Assembly (NCBI GenBank): GCA_041396045.1
Contig: JAWKZI010000020.1
Coordinates: 1-45,217, forward strand
DNA: 45,217 nucleotides
Direction: 5' to 3'
Source: SHZI01 sp041396045
GTDB taxonomy: Bacteria; Pseudomonadota; Gammaproteobacteria; Steroidobacterales; GCA-2729495
Shown here: piece by piece, positions 34,589 through 43,170 of the stretch
Layout of the letters: every line of letters begins with the position of its first letter
Position numbering within the stretch: position 1 is the stretch's first letter
Position numbers and translations under genes: made by a program
Notes under the pieces: generated by a model
Database searches by the model: none
Told to the model about the DNA's origin: nothing
The model's input: only the letters and a program-made list of their open reading frames with translations

Positions 34589-35809
34589 CTTTTCTCCAGC
34601 GCCGCATTGAGCCGGGCTTCGTTGAAATCGGCCTCGACGATGGTTCTGGCAGCGACGGCATGGCGGGCATAGTCGGCGGGGTTGCTCAGGGTCTCGGCAA
34701 TCGCCGCGGCCAGGCCAGCCGCCGTCGCGTTCATCAGCCAGCCGACCGTTCTTGCGGTCGTGGACCAACTCGGGAATTCCACTGTGCCAGGTCGCCATTA
34801 CCGGCAGGCCGGTTGCCATCGCTTCCATCGCCGAAACCGGAATGCCTTCCTGGTCGCCATCCTGCGCCGTGACGCTGGGCACCAGCATCAGGTGGGCCGC
34901 TGTCACGTGCTCGACGATTTCTGTCTGGTCTTGCCAGCCCAGCAGGGTGATCTGATCCTGCAGTTTCATCGTGTCGATCAGCGCTTGCAGTTCGTCCTGC
35001 AACGGCCCGTCACCGATGATGTCGTAGCGCACCCTGGCCCGTAAATCCGGCGGCAGCAAAGCAATGGCGCGAATTGCATATTCCAGGCCTTTCTTTTCGA
35101 CCAGCCGCGCCACACTGAGTAACTGCAAGGGGCCATGGTCGGGCAGGCTACGGGGCAGGAATGCATAACGATCGCAATCGACGCCCATGCGGTGCAGGTT
35201 GATCCGTTCCGGCTGGGCGCCCAGTTCCAGCAGCCGTTGCTGCCAGCGTGCGCTGATGGGCAGGCACAGATCTGTTTCACTCAGCAATTGGCTGTAAACG
35301 CCTGGACCATGTTCGTCCACGAAGCGGGTGATGTCCGCCCCGTGGAAAAACACGGCCAGCCGGCACGTGCGTTCCTCCCCCGGGTGCACCAGCCGGTTAA
35401 CCGCGAGGGCCCGCAAGGCAACGTCACCGAAATGGCATACCCAGACATCGGCACGCACTGCAGACAGCAAGGGTAACGACCAGTAGAGGGGGTCCAGACG
35501 GCGGGCGAATGGATGATGCGGCGCATCAAGCAGGCCACGCAGCCAGACGCCGGGATGGCGCAAAAAGTTGGGGAATCTGAGACCAGCCTCTGCCAGGCGC
35601 CGCCAGCCAATTTTTGGCTGAGGTGCCCCGTAGTAGACCTCCAGTGGATGATCCAGATCGGTCCAGTAGGCATGGGTCAGGCCGGGGCCAGGCCTGGAGA
35701 AGGCGTGCACCGAGACCCGGTGGCCCAGCTTCAGGAGTCCGCGGATCTGCGAATCTATGAAGGTGTGCGATACAGCCGGGAAGCTGCTGACCACAAAAGC
35801 GACGTGCAT
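34568..35809 (-). CDS. Glycosyltransferase family 4, WcaL/AmsK-like, C terminus frameshifted
   Basis: 413 residues as read. The N terminus V-A-F-V-V-S-S-F-P-A-V-S-H-T-F-I resembles colanic-acid-type WcaL/AmsK transferases. Further features are F-F-H-G-A-D-I-T-R, H-R-M-G-V-D-C-D, L-S-V-A-R-L-V-E-K-K-G-L, I-I-G-D-G-P-L and the C-terminal E-G-I-P-V-S-A-M-E-A-M-A. Near 34750 the reading frame leaves the family sequence (becoming Arg/Pro/Cys-rich), while another frame carries the expected end: A-A-G-L-A-A-A-I-A-E-T-L-S-N-P-A-D-Y-A-R-H. The final L-E-K-L-L-R-L-I-A-like end needs a second compensating shift near 34590. The active site is upstream of the shift, so activity might survive even if the shift is real. 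Confidence 0.85.
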   Translation of the reverse strand: MHVAFVVSSFPAVSHTFIDSQIRGLLKLGHRVSVHAFSRPGPGLTHAYWTDLDHPLEVYYGAPQPKIGWRRLAEAGLRFPNFLRHPGVWLRGLLDAPHHPFARRLDPLYWSLPLLSAVRADVWVCHFGDVALRALAVNRLVHPGEERTCRLAVFFHGADITRFVDEHGPGVYSQLLSETDLCLPISARWQQRLLELGAQPERINLHRMGVDCDRYAFLPRSLPDHGPLQLLSVARLVEKKGLEYAIRAIALLPPDLRARVRYDIIGDGPLQDELQALIDTMKLQDQITLLGWQDQTEIVEHVTAAHLMLVPSVTAQDGDQEGIPVSAMEAMATGLPVMATWHSGIPELVHDRKNGRLADERDGGWPGRGDCRDPEQPRRLCPPCRRCQNHRRGRFQRSPAQCGAGEKLLRLIA

Positions 35810-35857
35810 CCGGGAAGTTTCTCACGACCCGGATGCACGAAGCGTGAACTCGTTGGC

Positions 35858-38800
35858 TTAGTTCGACTGGGTGGTCACATTCACCGGTGCCGACTGGGCC
35901 GATTCGTTCGCGGGGTTGGCATTATCGAAAGCCGACACCCGGTAGATATAGGCTGTAGACGGGGTCAGTCCGGAGTCGACCCAGGTCGTGGTGGCTGAGC
36001 TGCCGACCGCAACCGGGGCGCCATTGCGGTAGATCCTGTAGCCCGCCACACCTGAACCGGCGTCGGTGGCGCCATTCCAGTTCAGTCGCACCTGATGAGT
36101 GCTGCCGGAAGAGAGCGTGACACCCGCTGCGGCCTCGTCATAGTTTGCGGTCACGATGTCGTTACGCCCGTCACCGTTCATGTCGGTGATGATCGCCGCA
36201 AACGGGGTCCGCCCGACCGTCACTTCATACTTGGGCAGGAAGGTTCCATCGCCATTGCCGATCAGGACGCTGATGTTGTCACCGCCGGAAGCGACACAGC
36301 AGGTCGGATAGTTGCCGCCAGTGTTACCGGAGACCACATCGGGGATGCCATCGCCGTCCACATCGCCGATGGCAACGCCCTTCGGTACCTTGCCGACCGG
36401 GTAGTCCATGCGGGCGGCGAAGGTGCCGTCGCCGTTGCCGAGCAGGATGCTGGCCGTTTCCGACTGGTCATTGACCGTGGCGAGATCAAGTTTGCCATCG
36501 CCATTCAGATCGGCCGTGCGAATGCTGTGCGGACCAGTGCCGGTGGCGTAGGTGGCCATGGTCGGGAAGGTGCCGTTGCCGGCACCCAGACGGATGCCGA
36601 CGTTGTTGGCGCCGTAATCAGCCACAGCGATGTCGAGCTTGCCATCCTGGTTGAAGTCGCCGAATACCAGGGAGTGGGGTCGCGAGCCGGAACCCATCGA
36701 GTAGGCTACTGCTGGCTGCAGATTGACACTGCCGTCATTCAGCAGTACGGCGATGAGTGTGGTGGCATGACAGGCGATGGCAACGTCAGGCCACGTATCG
36801 CCGTTCAGGTCGCCGACGGCCACTTCATGCGCTTTGGTGCAGGCGGCATGCACGACGCGTGGCGCGAATGTGCCATCGCCATTGCCTATCAGCACACTGG
36901 CTTCGCCGGAGTCCTGGTCCGCAGACACGAGGTCCAGTTTGCCATCCTTGTTCAGATCCACGGCCGAGACTGCTTTCGGCTTGTCGCCAAGGGCGGGTGA
37001 GCTGGCCAGCGTGAAGCCGCCAGCGCCATTGCCCAGCAACACGCTGGCCGTGTGACTGATCGAATCGGCGGTGATGATGTCCTTGAAGCCATCGTTGTTG
37101 ATGTCCGCGACGGCCAGGCCATGTGGCTTGATCCCGGCCGGAACCTGCACTGTCGTGGCCAGCATGTTTCGCCGCTGGGTCGTGGCCGTCAGGCCTCCGG
37201 GCACGGTTGGCGGGGTGGAGTCGGCCACCGGCAAGACCAGCGACACATTGTCGAAAACACCCGTGGCCAGCGCACCGTTGTTGTGGCTGGTGACGGCCAG
37301 GCCGATGTAGACACTGGCCGGGAGATTATTCAGTGTCACCGAGTTGCGCAGGGTCCAGCCCAGCCCATCAGTACTCAGGTAGCCACTGAGCACGTTGCCG
37401 GCGCGTACGATGCGGACCCAGCGTGGCAGCGTCGAGACCTTGTCGTTGCTGCCGCTGGGAGCGGCGGATCCGCCGGTGGTGGTGCGGTACTGGAAGGCAG
37501 CACCATTGGATCCGGGCGTCATGAGCATCAGGCCGAAGCGTGAGCTGGCATCCAGCGTTTCGCGAACCATGACGCCAGCCTTGGCCCAGGGATCGTTGTT
37601 ACTCAGGCTCACAATACGGGCGATCAGCTCGCCATCACCGGTCAGGGTGCGATAGGCATAGTGGAACTGATCCTGTGAACCCCAGATGTCGGCGCCCGAG
37701 CCGGTAACCGAGAGGCTGGTGCCATTATCAGCAAAGCTGCCGCTAGCGGTGACAGCGCCGATGTCCTGGCTGGACCAGGCGGTCGCAACCAGCGTCGTGG
37801 CGCTGGCCGGGTTCGACAGGGTGGACTCATTTCCGGCACCGTCCACTGCAGTGACCTGATAGCTGTAGGTCGTACTCGCGACCAGGCCTAGATCAACGTA
37901 TGTAGTGCCCGGCACCGTGGCCAGCGGCGTGCTGCCGCCGTTGCGATAGATGCGATACCCGGCCAGACCGGAGCCGCCGGTATCTGTGGCAGCCGTCCAG
38001 GCCAGATCGATGCGGTTGGCACTGATGGCATTGGCGCCCAGGCCCGTGGGCTGCGTTGGCGCGATGGTATCCGGCGGTGGTACGTCGGGGGTAGTTATCG
38101 ATAGCGGCGGCGTCGACTGGGCCGATTCATTGCCGGCTGCGTCGTAGGCGCTCACTTTGTAGGTGTAGGTGGTGTTGGGGCTTAAGCCCGTGTCCGAGTA
38201 ACCGGTGCTGCTCACACTGGCGAGCGGTGTGCTGTTGCCGTTGCGATACACACGATAGCCGGCAAGACCTGAACCACCTGTGTCGGTTGCGGCTGACCAG
38301 GACAGGTCAACCCGACTGGTGCCCACCGTGGTGCCAGCCAGGTTCTGCGGCACAGACGGTGCCGTGGTGTCTGGCGTTGGCAAGACCAGCGACACGTTGT
38401 CGAAGACGGCTGTAGCGAGGTTTCCGTCGCTATGGCTGGTGACGGCGAGGCCGATGTAGACATTGGCCGGAAGATTGGTCAGCGTCACCGAGTTGCGCAA
38501 TGTCCAGGTGGTGCCGTCAGCGGACAGGTACCCTGACACGACGTTACCAACACGTGTGATGCGCACCCATCGCGGCAGCGTCGACACCTTGTCGTTGCTG
38601 CCGCTGGGGGCAGCCAGGCCACCGGTAGTGGTGCGGTACTGGAAGGCTGCACCGTTGGAACCGGGGGTCATCAGCATCAGGCCGAAGCGTGAGCCGGCAT
38701 CCAGCGTTTCACGAACCATGACGCCAGCCTTGGCCCAGGGATCGCTGTTGCTCAGGCTCACGATGCGGGCGATCAGCTCGCCATCACCGGTGAGTGTGCG

Positions 38801-39004
38801 ATAGGCATAGTAGAACTCGTCCGCGCTACGCCAGATATCAGAGCCTGAACCGGTAACCGACAGGCTTCCGCCGTTATCAATGAAGCTGCCTGCCTGGGCG
38901 ACGGCACCAATGTCCTGGTTCGACCAGGCCGTGGCTGCAAGTGTGGTGGCGTTGGCGGCGTTGGACAGGGTCGACACGTTGCCGGCGCCATCGATAGCCC
39001 GCAC
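35858..39004 (-). CDS. C-terminal fragment of the giant protein: jelly-roll and FnIII domains plus a nested FG-GAP propeller
   Basis: 1048 codons. The first residues (R-A-I-D-G-A-G-N-V-S-T-L) are the tail of an FnIII domain, so this is not a true start. Order: a DUF1349/concanavalin-like domain (D-I-G-A-V-A-Q-A-G-S-F to T-A-V-F-D-N-V-S-L), two FnIII domains (D-L-S-W-S-A-A-T-D-T-G-G-S-G-L-A-G-Y type), a second jelly-roll, and a last FnIII that is interrupted after strand A by seven FG-GAP blades and resumes at V-R-L-N-W-N-G-A-T-D-A-G-S-G. It ends V-N-V-T-T-Q-S-N. No PEP-CTERM or other sorting motif is present, so the protein is presumably released or held by its glycan- or PQQ-domain partners. 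The frame is cut at 39004 by a one-base insertion (39008-39009). Confidence 0.8.
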   Translation of the reverse strand: MRAIDGAGNVSTLSNAANATTLAATAWSNQDIGAVAQAGSFIDNGGSLSVTGSGSDIWRSADEFYYAYRTLTGDGELIARIVSLSNSDPWAKAGVMVRETLDAGSRFGLMLMTPGSNGAAFQYRTTTGGLAAPSGSNDKVSTLPRWVRITRVGNVVSGYLSADGTTWTLRNSVTLTNLPANVYIGLAVTSHSDGNLATAVFDNVSLVLPTPDTTAPSVPQNLAGTTVGTSRVDLSWSAATDTGGSGLAGYRVYRNGNSTPLASVSSTGYSDTGLSPNTTYTYKVSAYDAAGNESAQSTPPLSITTPDVPPPDTIAPTQPTGLGANAISANRIDLAWTAATDTGGSGLAGYRIYRNGGSTPLATVPGTTYVDLGLVASTTYSYQVTAVDGAGNESTLSNPASATTLVATAWSSQDIGAVTASGSFADNGTSLSVTGSGADIWGSQDQFHYAYRTLTGDGELIARIVSLSNNDPWAKAGVMVRETLDASSRFGLMLMTPGSNGAAFQYRTTTGGSAAPSGSNDKVSTLPRWVRIVRAGNVLSGYLSTDGLGWTLRNSVTLNNLPASVYIGLAVTSHNNGALATGVFDNVSLVLPVADSTPPTVPGGLTATTQRRNMLATTVQVPAGIKPHGLAVADINNDGFKDIITADSISHTASVLLGNGAGGFTLASSPALGDKPKAVSAVDLNKDGKLDLVSADQDSGEASVLIGNGDGTFAPRVVHAACTKAHEVAVGDLNGDTWPDVAIACHATTLIAVLLNDGSVNLQPAVAYSMGSGSRPHSLVFGDFNQDGKLDIAVADYGANNVGIRLGAGNGTFPTMATYATGTGPHSIRTADLNGDGKLDLATVNDQSETASILLGNGDGTFAARMDYPVGKVPKGVAIGDVDGDGIPDVVSGNTGGNYPTCCVASGGDNISVLIGNGDGTFLPKYEVTVGRTPFAAIITDMNGDGRNDIVTANYDEAAAGVTLSSGSTHQVRLNWNGATDAGSGVAGYRIYRNGAPVAVGSSATTTWVDSGLTPSTAYIYRVSAFDNANPANESAQSAPVNVTTQSN
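36105..37170 (-). other. Seven-bladed FG-GAP/VCBS propeller nested inside an FnIII domain
   Basis: Seven copies of a D-x-N-x-D-G-x-x-D type calcium loop follow one another: D-I-N-N-D-G-F-K-D, D-L-N-K-D-G-K-L-D, D-L-N-G-D-T-W-P-D, D-F-N-Q-D-G-K-L-D, D-L-N-G-D-G-K-L-D, D-V-D-G-D-G-I-P-D and D-M-N-G-D-G-R-N-D. Spacing is about 48-60 residues. The N-terminal strand (A-T-T-V-Q-V-P-A-G) would complete blade seven (velcro closure), bringing both ends together as an inserted domain requires. FnIII sequence lies on both sides. Confidence 0.8.
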
Positions 39005-40692
39005 CTGAATAGGAATAGCTGGTGTTGGCTGTCAGGCCGATGTCGGCATAGGTGGTGGCGACAACGGGTGTGGCATTCACCGGCGCCGGATTGCCGTTAC
39101 GGAAGATCTGGTAGCCGGCAAGACCCGAGCCACCGGCATCGGTCGAGCCAGTCCAGCTCAGATCGACGCGGCTGGCGCTGACGCCATTGGCGGTCAGACT
39201 GGTGGGTTGGGTCGGATTGATCGTGTCCGGCGGCGGTACATCAGGGGTCGTAATCGACAGCGGCGGCGCCGATGGTGTCGATTCATTGCCGGCCGCGTCA
39301 TAAGCACTGACCCGGTATGTATAGGTGGTGTTGGGGCTCAGTCCCGTGTCCGAGTAACCGGTGCTGCTCACACTGGCGAGCGGTGTGCTGCCGCCGTTGC
39401 GATACACACGATAGCCCGCAAGGCCTGAACCACCGGTGTCGGTTGCGGCCGACCAGGACAGGTCAACCCGACTGGTGCCCACCGTGGTACCGGTCAGGTT
39501 CTGCGGCACAGTCGGTGCCGTCGTATCCGGGGTTGGCAGGACCAGCGACACGTTGTCGAAGACACCCGTGGCCGGGGAACCATTGCTGTGACTGGTGACC
39601 GCGAGACCGATGTAAACATTGGCCGACAGATTGGTCAGCGTTACCGAGTTGCGCAATGTCCAGGTGGTGCCGTCAGCCGACAAGTACCCTGACACGACGT
39701 TACCAACACGTGTAATGCGAACCCAGCGCGGCAGCGTAGAGACCTTGTCGTTGCTGCCACTGGGCGCAGCCGCGCCACCGGCGGTGGTGCGGTACTGGAA
39801 GGCCGCACCATTCGATCCGGGCGTCATGAGCATCAGGCCGAAGCGTGCGTTGGCATCCAGCGTTTCACGAACCATGACGCCAGCCTTGGCCCAGGGGTCG
39901 CTGTTGCTCAGGCTCACGATGCGGGCGATCAGTTCGCCATCACCGTTGAGCGTGCGATAGGCATAGTGGAACTCGTCGGCGTAACCCCAGATATCGGAGC
40001 CGGAGCCGGTAACCGACAGGTTTCCGCCGTTATCAATGAAGCTGCCCGGTGCGGCGACGGCACCAATGTCCTGGTTGGACCAGGCTGCGGCCGCGAGTGT
40101 GGTGGCGTTGGCGGCGTTGGACAGGGTCGACACGTTGCCGGCGCCATCGATAGCCCGCACCTGATAGGAATAGCTGGTGTTGGCTGCCAGGCCGATGTCG
40201 GCAAAGGTAGTGGCGACTACAGGAACCGCATTCACCGGCGCCGGATTGCCGTTACGGAAGATCTGGTAGCCGGCAAGACCCGAGCCACCGGCATCGGTGG
40301 AGCCAGTCCAGCTCAGATCGACACGGCTGGCGCTGACGCCGCTGGCGGTCAGGCTGGTGGGTTGTGTGGGGTTGATCGTATCCGGTGGTGGCAGGTCCGG
40401 AGTGGTAATCGATAGCGGCGGCGTCGACTGGGCCGATTCATTGCCGGCTGCGTCGTAGGCGCTCACTTTGTAGGTGTAGGTGGTGTTGGGGCTTAAGCCC
40501 GTGTCCGAGTAACCGGTGCTGCTCACTGGCGAGCGGTGTGCTGTTGCCGACGTTGCGATACACACGATAGCCCGCAAGACCTGAACCACCCGTGTCGGTT
40601 GCGGCCGACCAGGACAGGTCAACCCGACTGGTGCCCACCGTGGTGCCGGCCAGGTTCTGCGGCACAGACGGTGCCGTGGTGTCTGGCGTTGG
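37232..40692. repeat. Three tandem ~1.15-kb coding repeats
   Basis: The anchor CAAGACCAGCGACAC (or CAGGACC…) recurs at 37232, 38381, 39537 and 40693, giving units of 1149, 1156 and 1156 bp. Each encodes FnIII, FnIII and a jelly-roll domain, about 383-385 codons. Long stretches are almost identical at DNA level, so the duplications are recent or homogenised. The two 1156-bp units each hold a net +1 indel relative to 1155 (385 codons). Confidence 0.85.
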
Positions 40693-40784
40693 CAGGACCA
40701 GCGACACGTTGTCGAAGACGGCTGTAGCGAGGTTTCCGTCGCTATGGCTGGTGACGGCGAGGCCCACCGTGATGTGGCGGACAT
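38877..40784 (-). CDS. Middle fragment of the giant protein: FnIII and jelly-roll repeats
   Basis: The frame enters from the neighbouring fragment: its first ~70 codons, down to about 40525, are mostly out of frame, and a two-base deletion there (GCTCACTGG against GCTCACACTGG in the sister copies) brings the protein into this frame. It then reads S-S-T-G-Y-S-D-T-G-L-S-P-N-T-T-Y, FnIII, FnIII, a full jelly-roll domain (W-S-N-Q-D-I-G-A-V-A-A-P-G-S-F to G-V-F-D-N-V-S-L), FnIII and FnIII. It leaves frame at 39008-39009, where the unit has one extra A compared with the copy at about 40162. The repeats match the usual extracellular pattern of bacterial carbohydrate-active and adhesin proteins. Confidence 0.65.
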   Translation of the reverse strand: MSATSRWASPSPAIATETSLQPSSTTCRWSCQRQTPRHRLCRRTWPAPRWAPVGLTCPGRPQPTRVVQVLRAIVCIATSATAHRSPVSSTGYSDTGLSPNTTYTYKVSAYDAAGNESAQSTPPLSITTPDLPPPDTINPTQPTSLTASGVSASRVDLSWTGSTDAGGSGLAGYQIFRNGNPAPVNAVPVVATTFADIGLAANTSYSYQVRAIDGAGNVSTLSNAANATTLAAAAWSNQDIGAVAAPGSFIDNGGNLSVTGSGSDIWGYADEFHYAYRTLNGDGELIARIVSLSNSDPWAKAGVMVRETLDANARFGLMLMTPGSNGAAFQYRTTAGGAAAPSGSNDKVSTLPRWVRITRVGNVVSGYLSADGTTWTLRNSVTLTNLSANVYIGLAVTSHSNGSPATGVFDNVSLVLPTPDTTAPTVPQNLTGTTVGTSRVDLSWSAATDTGGSGLAGYRVYRNGGSTPLASVSSTGYSDTGLSPNTTYTYRVSAYDAAGNESTPSAPPLSITTPDVPPPDTINPTQPTSLTANGVSASRVDLSWTGSTDAGGSGLAGYQIFRNGNPAPVNATPVVATTYADIGLTANTSYSYSGAGYRWRRQRVDPVQRRQRHHTCSHGLVEPGHWCRRPGRQLH

Positions 40785-41019
40785 CGGATGATTGAGTTAC
40801 GTAACGTCCACGCGGTGCCGTTGGTCGAGAGGTAGCCGCTGAATGTGTTGCCGATGCGAACCAGGCGCACCAGCGGGGCAGCGTGGAAACCCATCGTTGC
40901 TGCCACTGGCGCCGCGGCGCCCTGATGCTGGTCCGGTACTGAAACGCTGCACCATTCGACCCTGGCGTCATCACCATCATGGCAAAGGGTGAATTCGCCA
41001 TGATCGTGTCGCGCATCAT
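40438..41019 (-). CDS. Fragment of the giant protein: first jelly-roll domain and following FnIII (indel-dense)
   Basis: The domain really begins near 41215 (W-S-N-G-D-I-G-A-V-A-A-N-G-S-F-I-D-N-G, then D-I-W-T-T-A-D-E-F-H-Y-A-Y-R). This open frame holds its centre, P-G-S-N-G-A-A-F-Q-Y-R-T, and then the FnIII start L-V-L-P-T-P-D-T-T-A-P. Between about 40930 and 40790 the expected S-G-S-N-D-G, V-R-L-V-R-I-G-N-T-F-S-G-Y-L-S-T and A-W-T-L-R-N-S lie in other frames, so at least three indels occur in ~140 bp. A three-base insertion (in frame) is also seen near 40549 against sister repeats. Confidence 0.55.
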   Translation of the reverse strand: MMRDTIMANSPFAMMVMTPGSNGAAFQYRTSIRAPRRQWQQRWVSTLPRWCAWFASATHSAATSRPTAPRGRYVTQSSDVRHITVGLAVTSHSDGNLATAVFDNVSLVLPTPDTTAPSVPQNLAGTTVGTSRVDLSWSAATDTGGSGLAGYRVYRNVGNSTPLASEQHRLLGHGLKPQHHLHLQSERLRRSRQ

Positions 41020-41218
41020 CTCGCCGGCTTTCGCCCAGGGATCCGAGTTCGTCAGGCTGACGACGCGGGCGATAATTTCGCCATCGCCGGTGAGCGAGCG
41101 GTAGGCATAGTGGAATTCGTCAGCGGTCGTCCAGATATCTGCCCTGAAACTGGTTACCGACAGGCTGCTGCCGTTGTCGATGAACGATCCATTGGCGGCG
41201 ACGGCACCGATGTCACCG

Positions 41219-42697
41219 TTAGACCAGGTTGGCGCCGCCGGTGTGGTGACCGCGACCGGATTCGACAGCGATGACTCGTTGCCGGCATTGTCGAAGGCCG
41301 ATACGCGGAACGTAGGTTGTGCTGGGCTGCAGGCTGATGTGCGAGTAGCTGGTTGTACTCAGTGAGATCAGCGGCGTGCTGCTCCCATTCAGGTAAAGTC
41401 GATAACCGGAGAGGCCGGAGCCGCCGGTATCGGTACTGCCATCCCAACTCAGATCGACCCGGCTGGCACTGACCGCAACGCCGGCCAGGTTGCCGGGTGT
41501 GGTCGGGGCAGTATTGTCCGTCGGGGTGCCTTCACAGGCCGGATTGAGCCGCACAACATCAGTCGTCGAGAGTCCCTGCGGATCGGTGACGGTCAGTTCG
41601 GTGGTATAGAAATACGTTTCTCCGTCGCAGCCGACCGGCGACAGTGTGGCGGCCGTGTTGCAGTCGGTAATGGCCGGATCGGTGTGTACGTGGTTGTTGT
41701 GGTGCATGACCACCACCCACGAGCAGAACAACTGAGAGGTCGGCGTTTCTGCGTCGCCGATGACGGCGTTCAGCGTAATCGGTGTCGGTTCCAATACCGA
41801 GTAGGTGCTGCCGTTGACTGGCGAGGTGATGTCTACCGTGGGCGGCGTGTTGTTGACGGATACCGAGATGAAGGCCTGTGCAGTCAGTTGGGTGGCATCC
41901 GTCACGGTCAGGCTGGCCACGAAATCCTGGATCTGCCCGTTGGCGACCGAATAGGTCTTGACCGGGTTGGGTTGGGTGCTGCTAGTGCCGTCACCGAAAT
42001 CCCAGTGGTAGGTCAGCGGCAGCCCTTGCGGATCATAGGAACCACTGCCCACGAACGACACGACCAGGGGCGAACCGCCGTACACCGGTGTGGCTGCAGC
42101 CAGTGCTACCGGTTGGGTAGGCTGGAAGCTGACCTTCCGCAGGCTGGAAGCCCACGAAATGTAATAGAGCCCGCCAGTCTGCGGGTTGGTGGCCATGGCG
42201 ACGACGCCACCGGCACCCGTGGCAAAACTGTTGACTGCCTGAAGGTTGTCGTTGCCGTCGAAAACAAAGTTGCGAATCCAGCTCGTACCGTAGTCGGCAG
42301 CAAAATAGGTGTTGCGGTAGGCAGCCGGAAAATCGGTGCCCGTATACCAGACACCGCCAACCGCAGCATTACCGGCAAACGGTGTGCCGGTAATGGTCTT
42401 GCCGTTGTAAGTCTCGCCCAGATTGACCGTTACCGCATTGCCGGCCGGGTCGAAGGAACCCCATAACGTAACGTTCACACCGTGTTGCCAGGACAGTACC
42501 GGCCGGGTGTGTTCGAACACATCCACAGTTGGCGGGATCTGCTGCGACGTGTTGCAGGGATTGGGGAACGACAGCGTGGCCGCGGTTTCCTGTTTGATCA
42601 AATCCTCGAACTTGAAATTGTCCGGGCAGCTCCCGCCGTTGGCGAGGGGGTTCGGAGCATCCTGGTTGCGCGTGTTTCGGGCATCAGCCAGGATCAA
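41219..42697 (-). CDS. Fragment of the giant protein: C-terminal part of a PQQ-type sugar dehydrogenase, PKD domain, FnIII
   Basis: The first ~190 codons carry glucose/sorbosone dehydrogenase-like sequence (G-V-W-Y-T-G-T-D-F-P-A-A-Y-R-N-T-Y-F-A-A-D-Y-G is the blade with the family's Y-F-F-A-D-Y; also L-Y-Y-I-S-W). A PKD domain follows (Y-H-W-D-F-G-D-G-T-S-S), then a domain with D-I-T-S-P-V-N-G-S-T-Y and H-H-N-N-H-V-H-T-D-P, as seen after soluble dehydrogenase domains in related secreted proteins. The first FnIII (L-S-W-D-G-S-T-D-T-G-G-S-G-L-S-G-Y) comes next. Near 41308 the frame is lost in F-R-V-S-A-F-D-N-A-G-N. Upstream the link to the next fragment is broken between 42700 and 42760. Confidence 0.75.
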   Translation of the reverse strand: MILADARNTRNQDAPNPLANGGSCPDNFKFEDLIKQETAATLSFPNPCNTSQQIPPTVDVFEHTRPVLSWQHGVNVTLWGSFDPAGNAVTVNLGETYNGKTITGTPFAGNAAVGGVWYTGTDFPAAYRNTYFAADYGTSWIRNFVFDGNDNLQAVNSFATGAGGVVAMATNPQTGGLYYISWASSLRKVSFQPTQPVALAAATPVYGGSPLVVSFVGSGSYDPQGLPLTYHWDFGDGTSSTQPNPVKTYSVANGQIQDFVASLTVTDATQLTAQAFISVSVNNTPPTVDITSPVNGSTYSVLEPTPITLNAVIGDAETPTSQLFCSWVVVMHHNNHVHTDPAITDCNTAATLSPVGCDGETYFYTTELTVTDPQGLSTTDVVRLNPACEGTPTDNTAPTTPGNLAGVAVSASRVDLSWDGSTDTGGSGLSGYRLYLNGSSTPLISLSTTSYSHISLQPSTTYVPRIGLRQCRQRVIAVESGRGHHTGGANLV

Positions 42698-42747
42698 TGT
42701 TCATGCCTTCGTAGACCGGCCAGCCAAAGCTCCGCCGCCACCGCGGC

Positions 42748-43170
42748 TCACGCCAGGTCTTCCCAGTCAGTCCAGCCAACGTTGCCGATGTAAAGCACGC
42801 CGGGATTGCCATCATCTTGCAGATGGCTGCCAGTGCCTGGACGAATCGACATACGGAAGGGTTGCGCAGGCCAAGATCCCAGACACGGGACCGGGCAGCA
42901 CGCGTGCGGCCGCCGAGTAGAAGGGGTTGCTGACATCATCGCTGTTGTTGCGGTCTCGGCATCCAGTCGGAGGATCTGCCGGTCAGGGAATCGACCATCT
43001 GGGCGCGAAAGCCCCGACGTTTTCCTTGGATTCGATGATGCCGTCGGCCAGGGCAGATGCGTAATAGGTCTCATTGGCCGAGCCGCCATCGGCCGACGAG
43101 TAGCTGGCGTTGTCGCCGACCGAAACGAGCAGTGAGCCATCCTGGCCAAATACCAGGGAACCCACACCAT
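42748..43170 (-). CDS. Fragment of the giant protein: middle of the PQQ-type dehydrogenase propeller (indel-dense)
   Basis: Only parts of this open frame are real coding sequence: Q-I-L-R-L-D-A-E-T (about 42975-42950), and the last third, F-R-M-S-I-R-P-G-T-G-S-H-L-Q-D-D-G and V-L-Y-I-G-N-V-G-W-T-D-W-E-D-L, which matches the G-x-R-N-P-F-R and D-V-G-x-x-x-W-E-E blades of glucose/sorbosone dehydrogenases. The D-D-V-S-N-P-F-Y and D-L-G-L-R-N-P-F pieces between them lie in other frames. The N-terminal ~60 codons are antiphase to the frame starting at 43834. Confidence 0.5.
   Translation of the reverse strand: MVWVPWYLARMAHCSFRSATTPATRRPMAARPMRPITHLPWPTASSNPRKTSGLSRPDGRFPDRQILRLDAETATTAMMSATPSTRRPHACCPVPCLGSWPAQPFRMSIRPGTGSHLQDDGNPGVLYIGNVGWTDWEDLA

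Noticed and set aside
36095..37000. 301-codon plus-strand open frame
   Set aside because: It is the antisense shadow of the FG-GAP blades; it has no ribosome site and its repeats mirror the propeller repeats on the other strand.
37232..40692. Mobile-element or phage-type direct repeats
   Set aside because: The units are in-frame protein domains with no transposase, terminal repeats or target duplications.
41684..42466. 260-codon plus-strand open frame
   Set aside because: Antisense to the PKD/dehydrogenase coding region, whose domains are clear on the minus strand.
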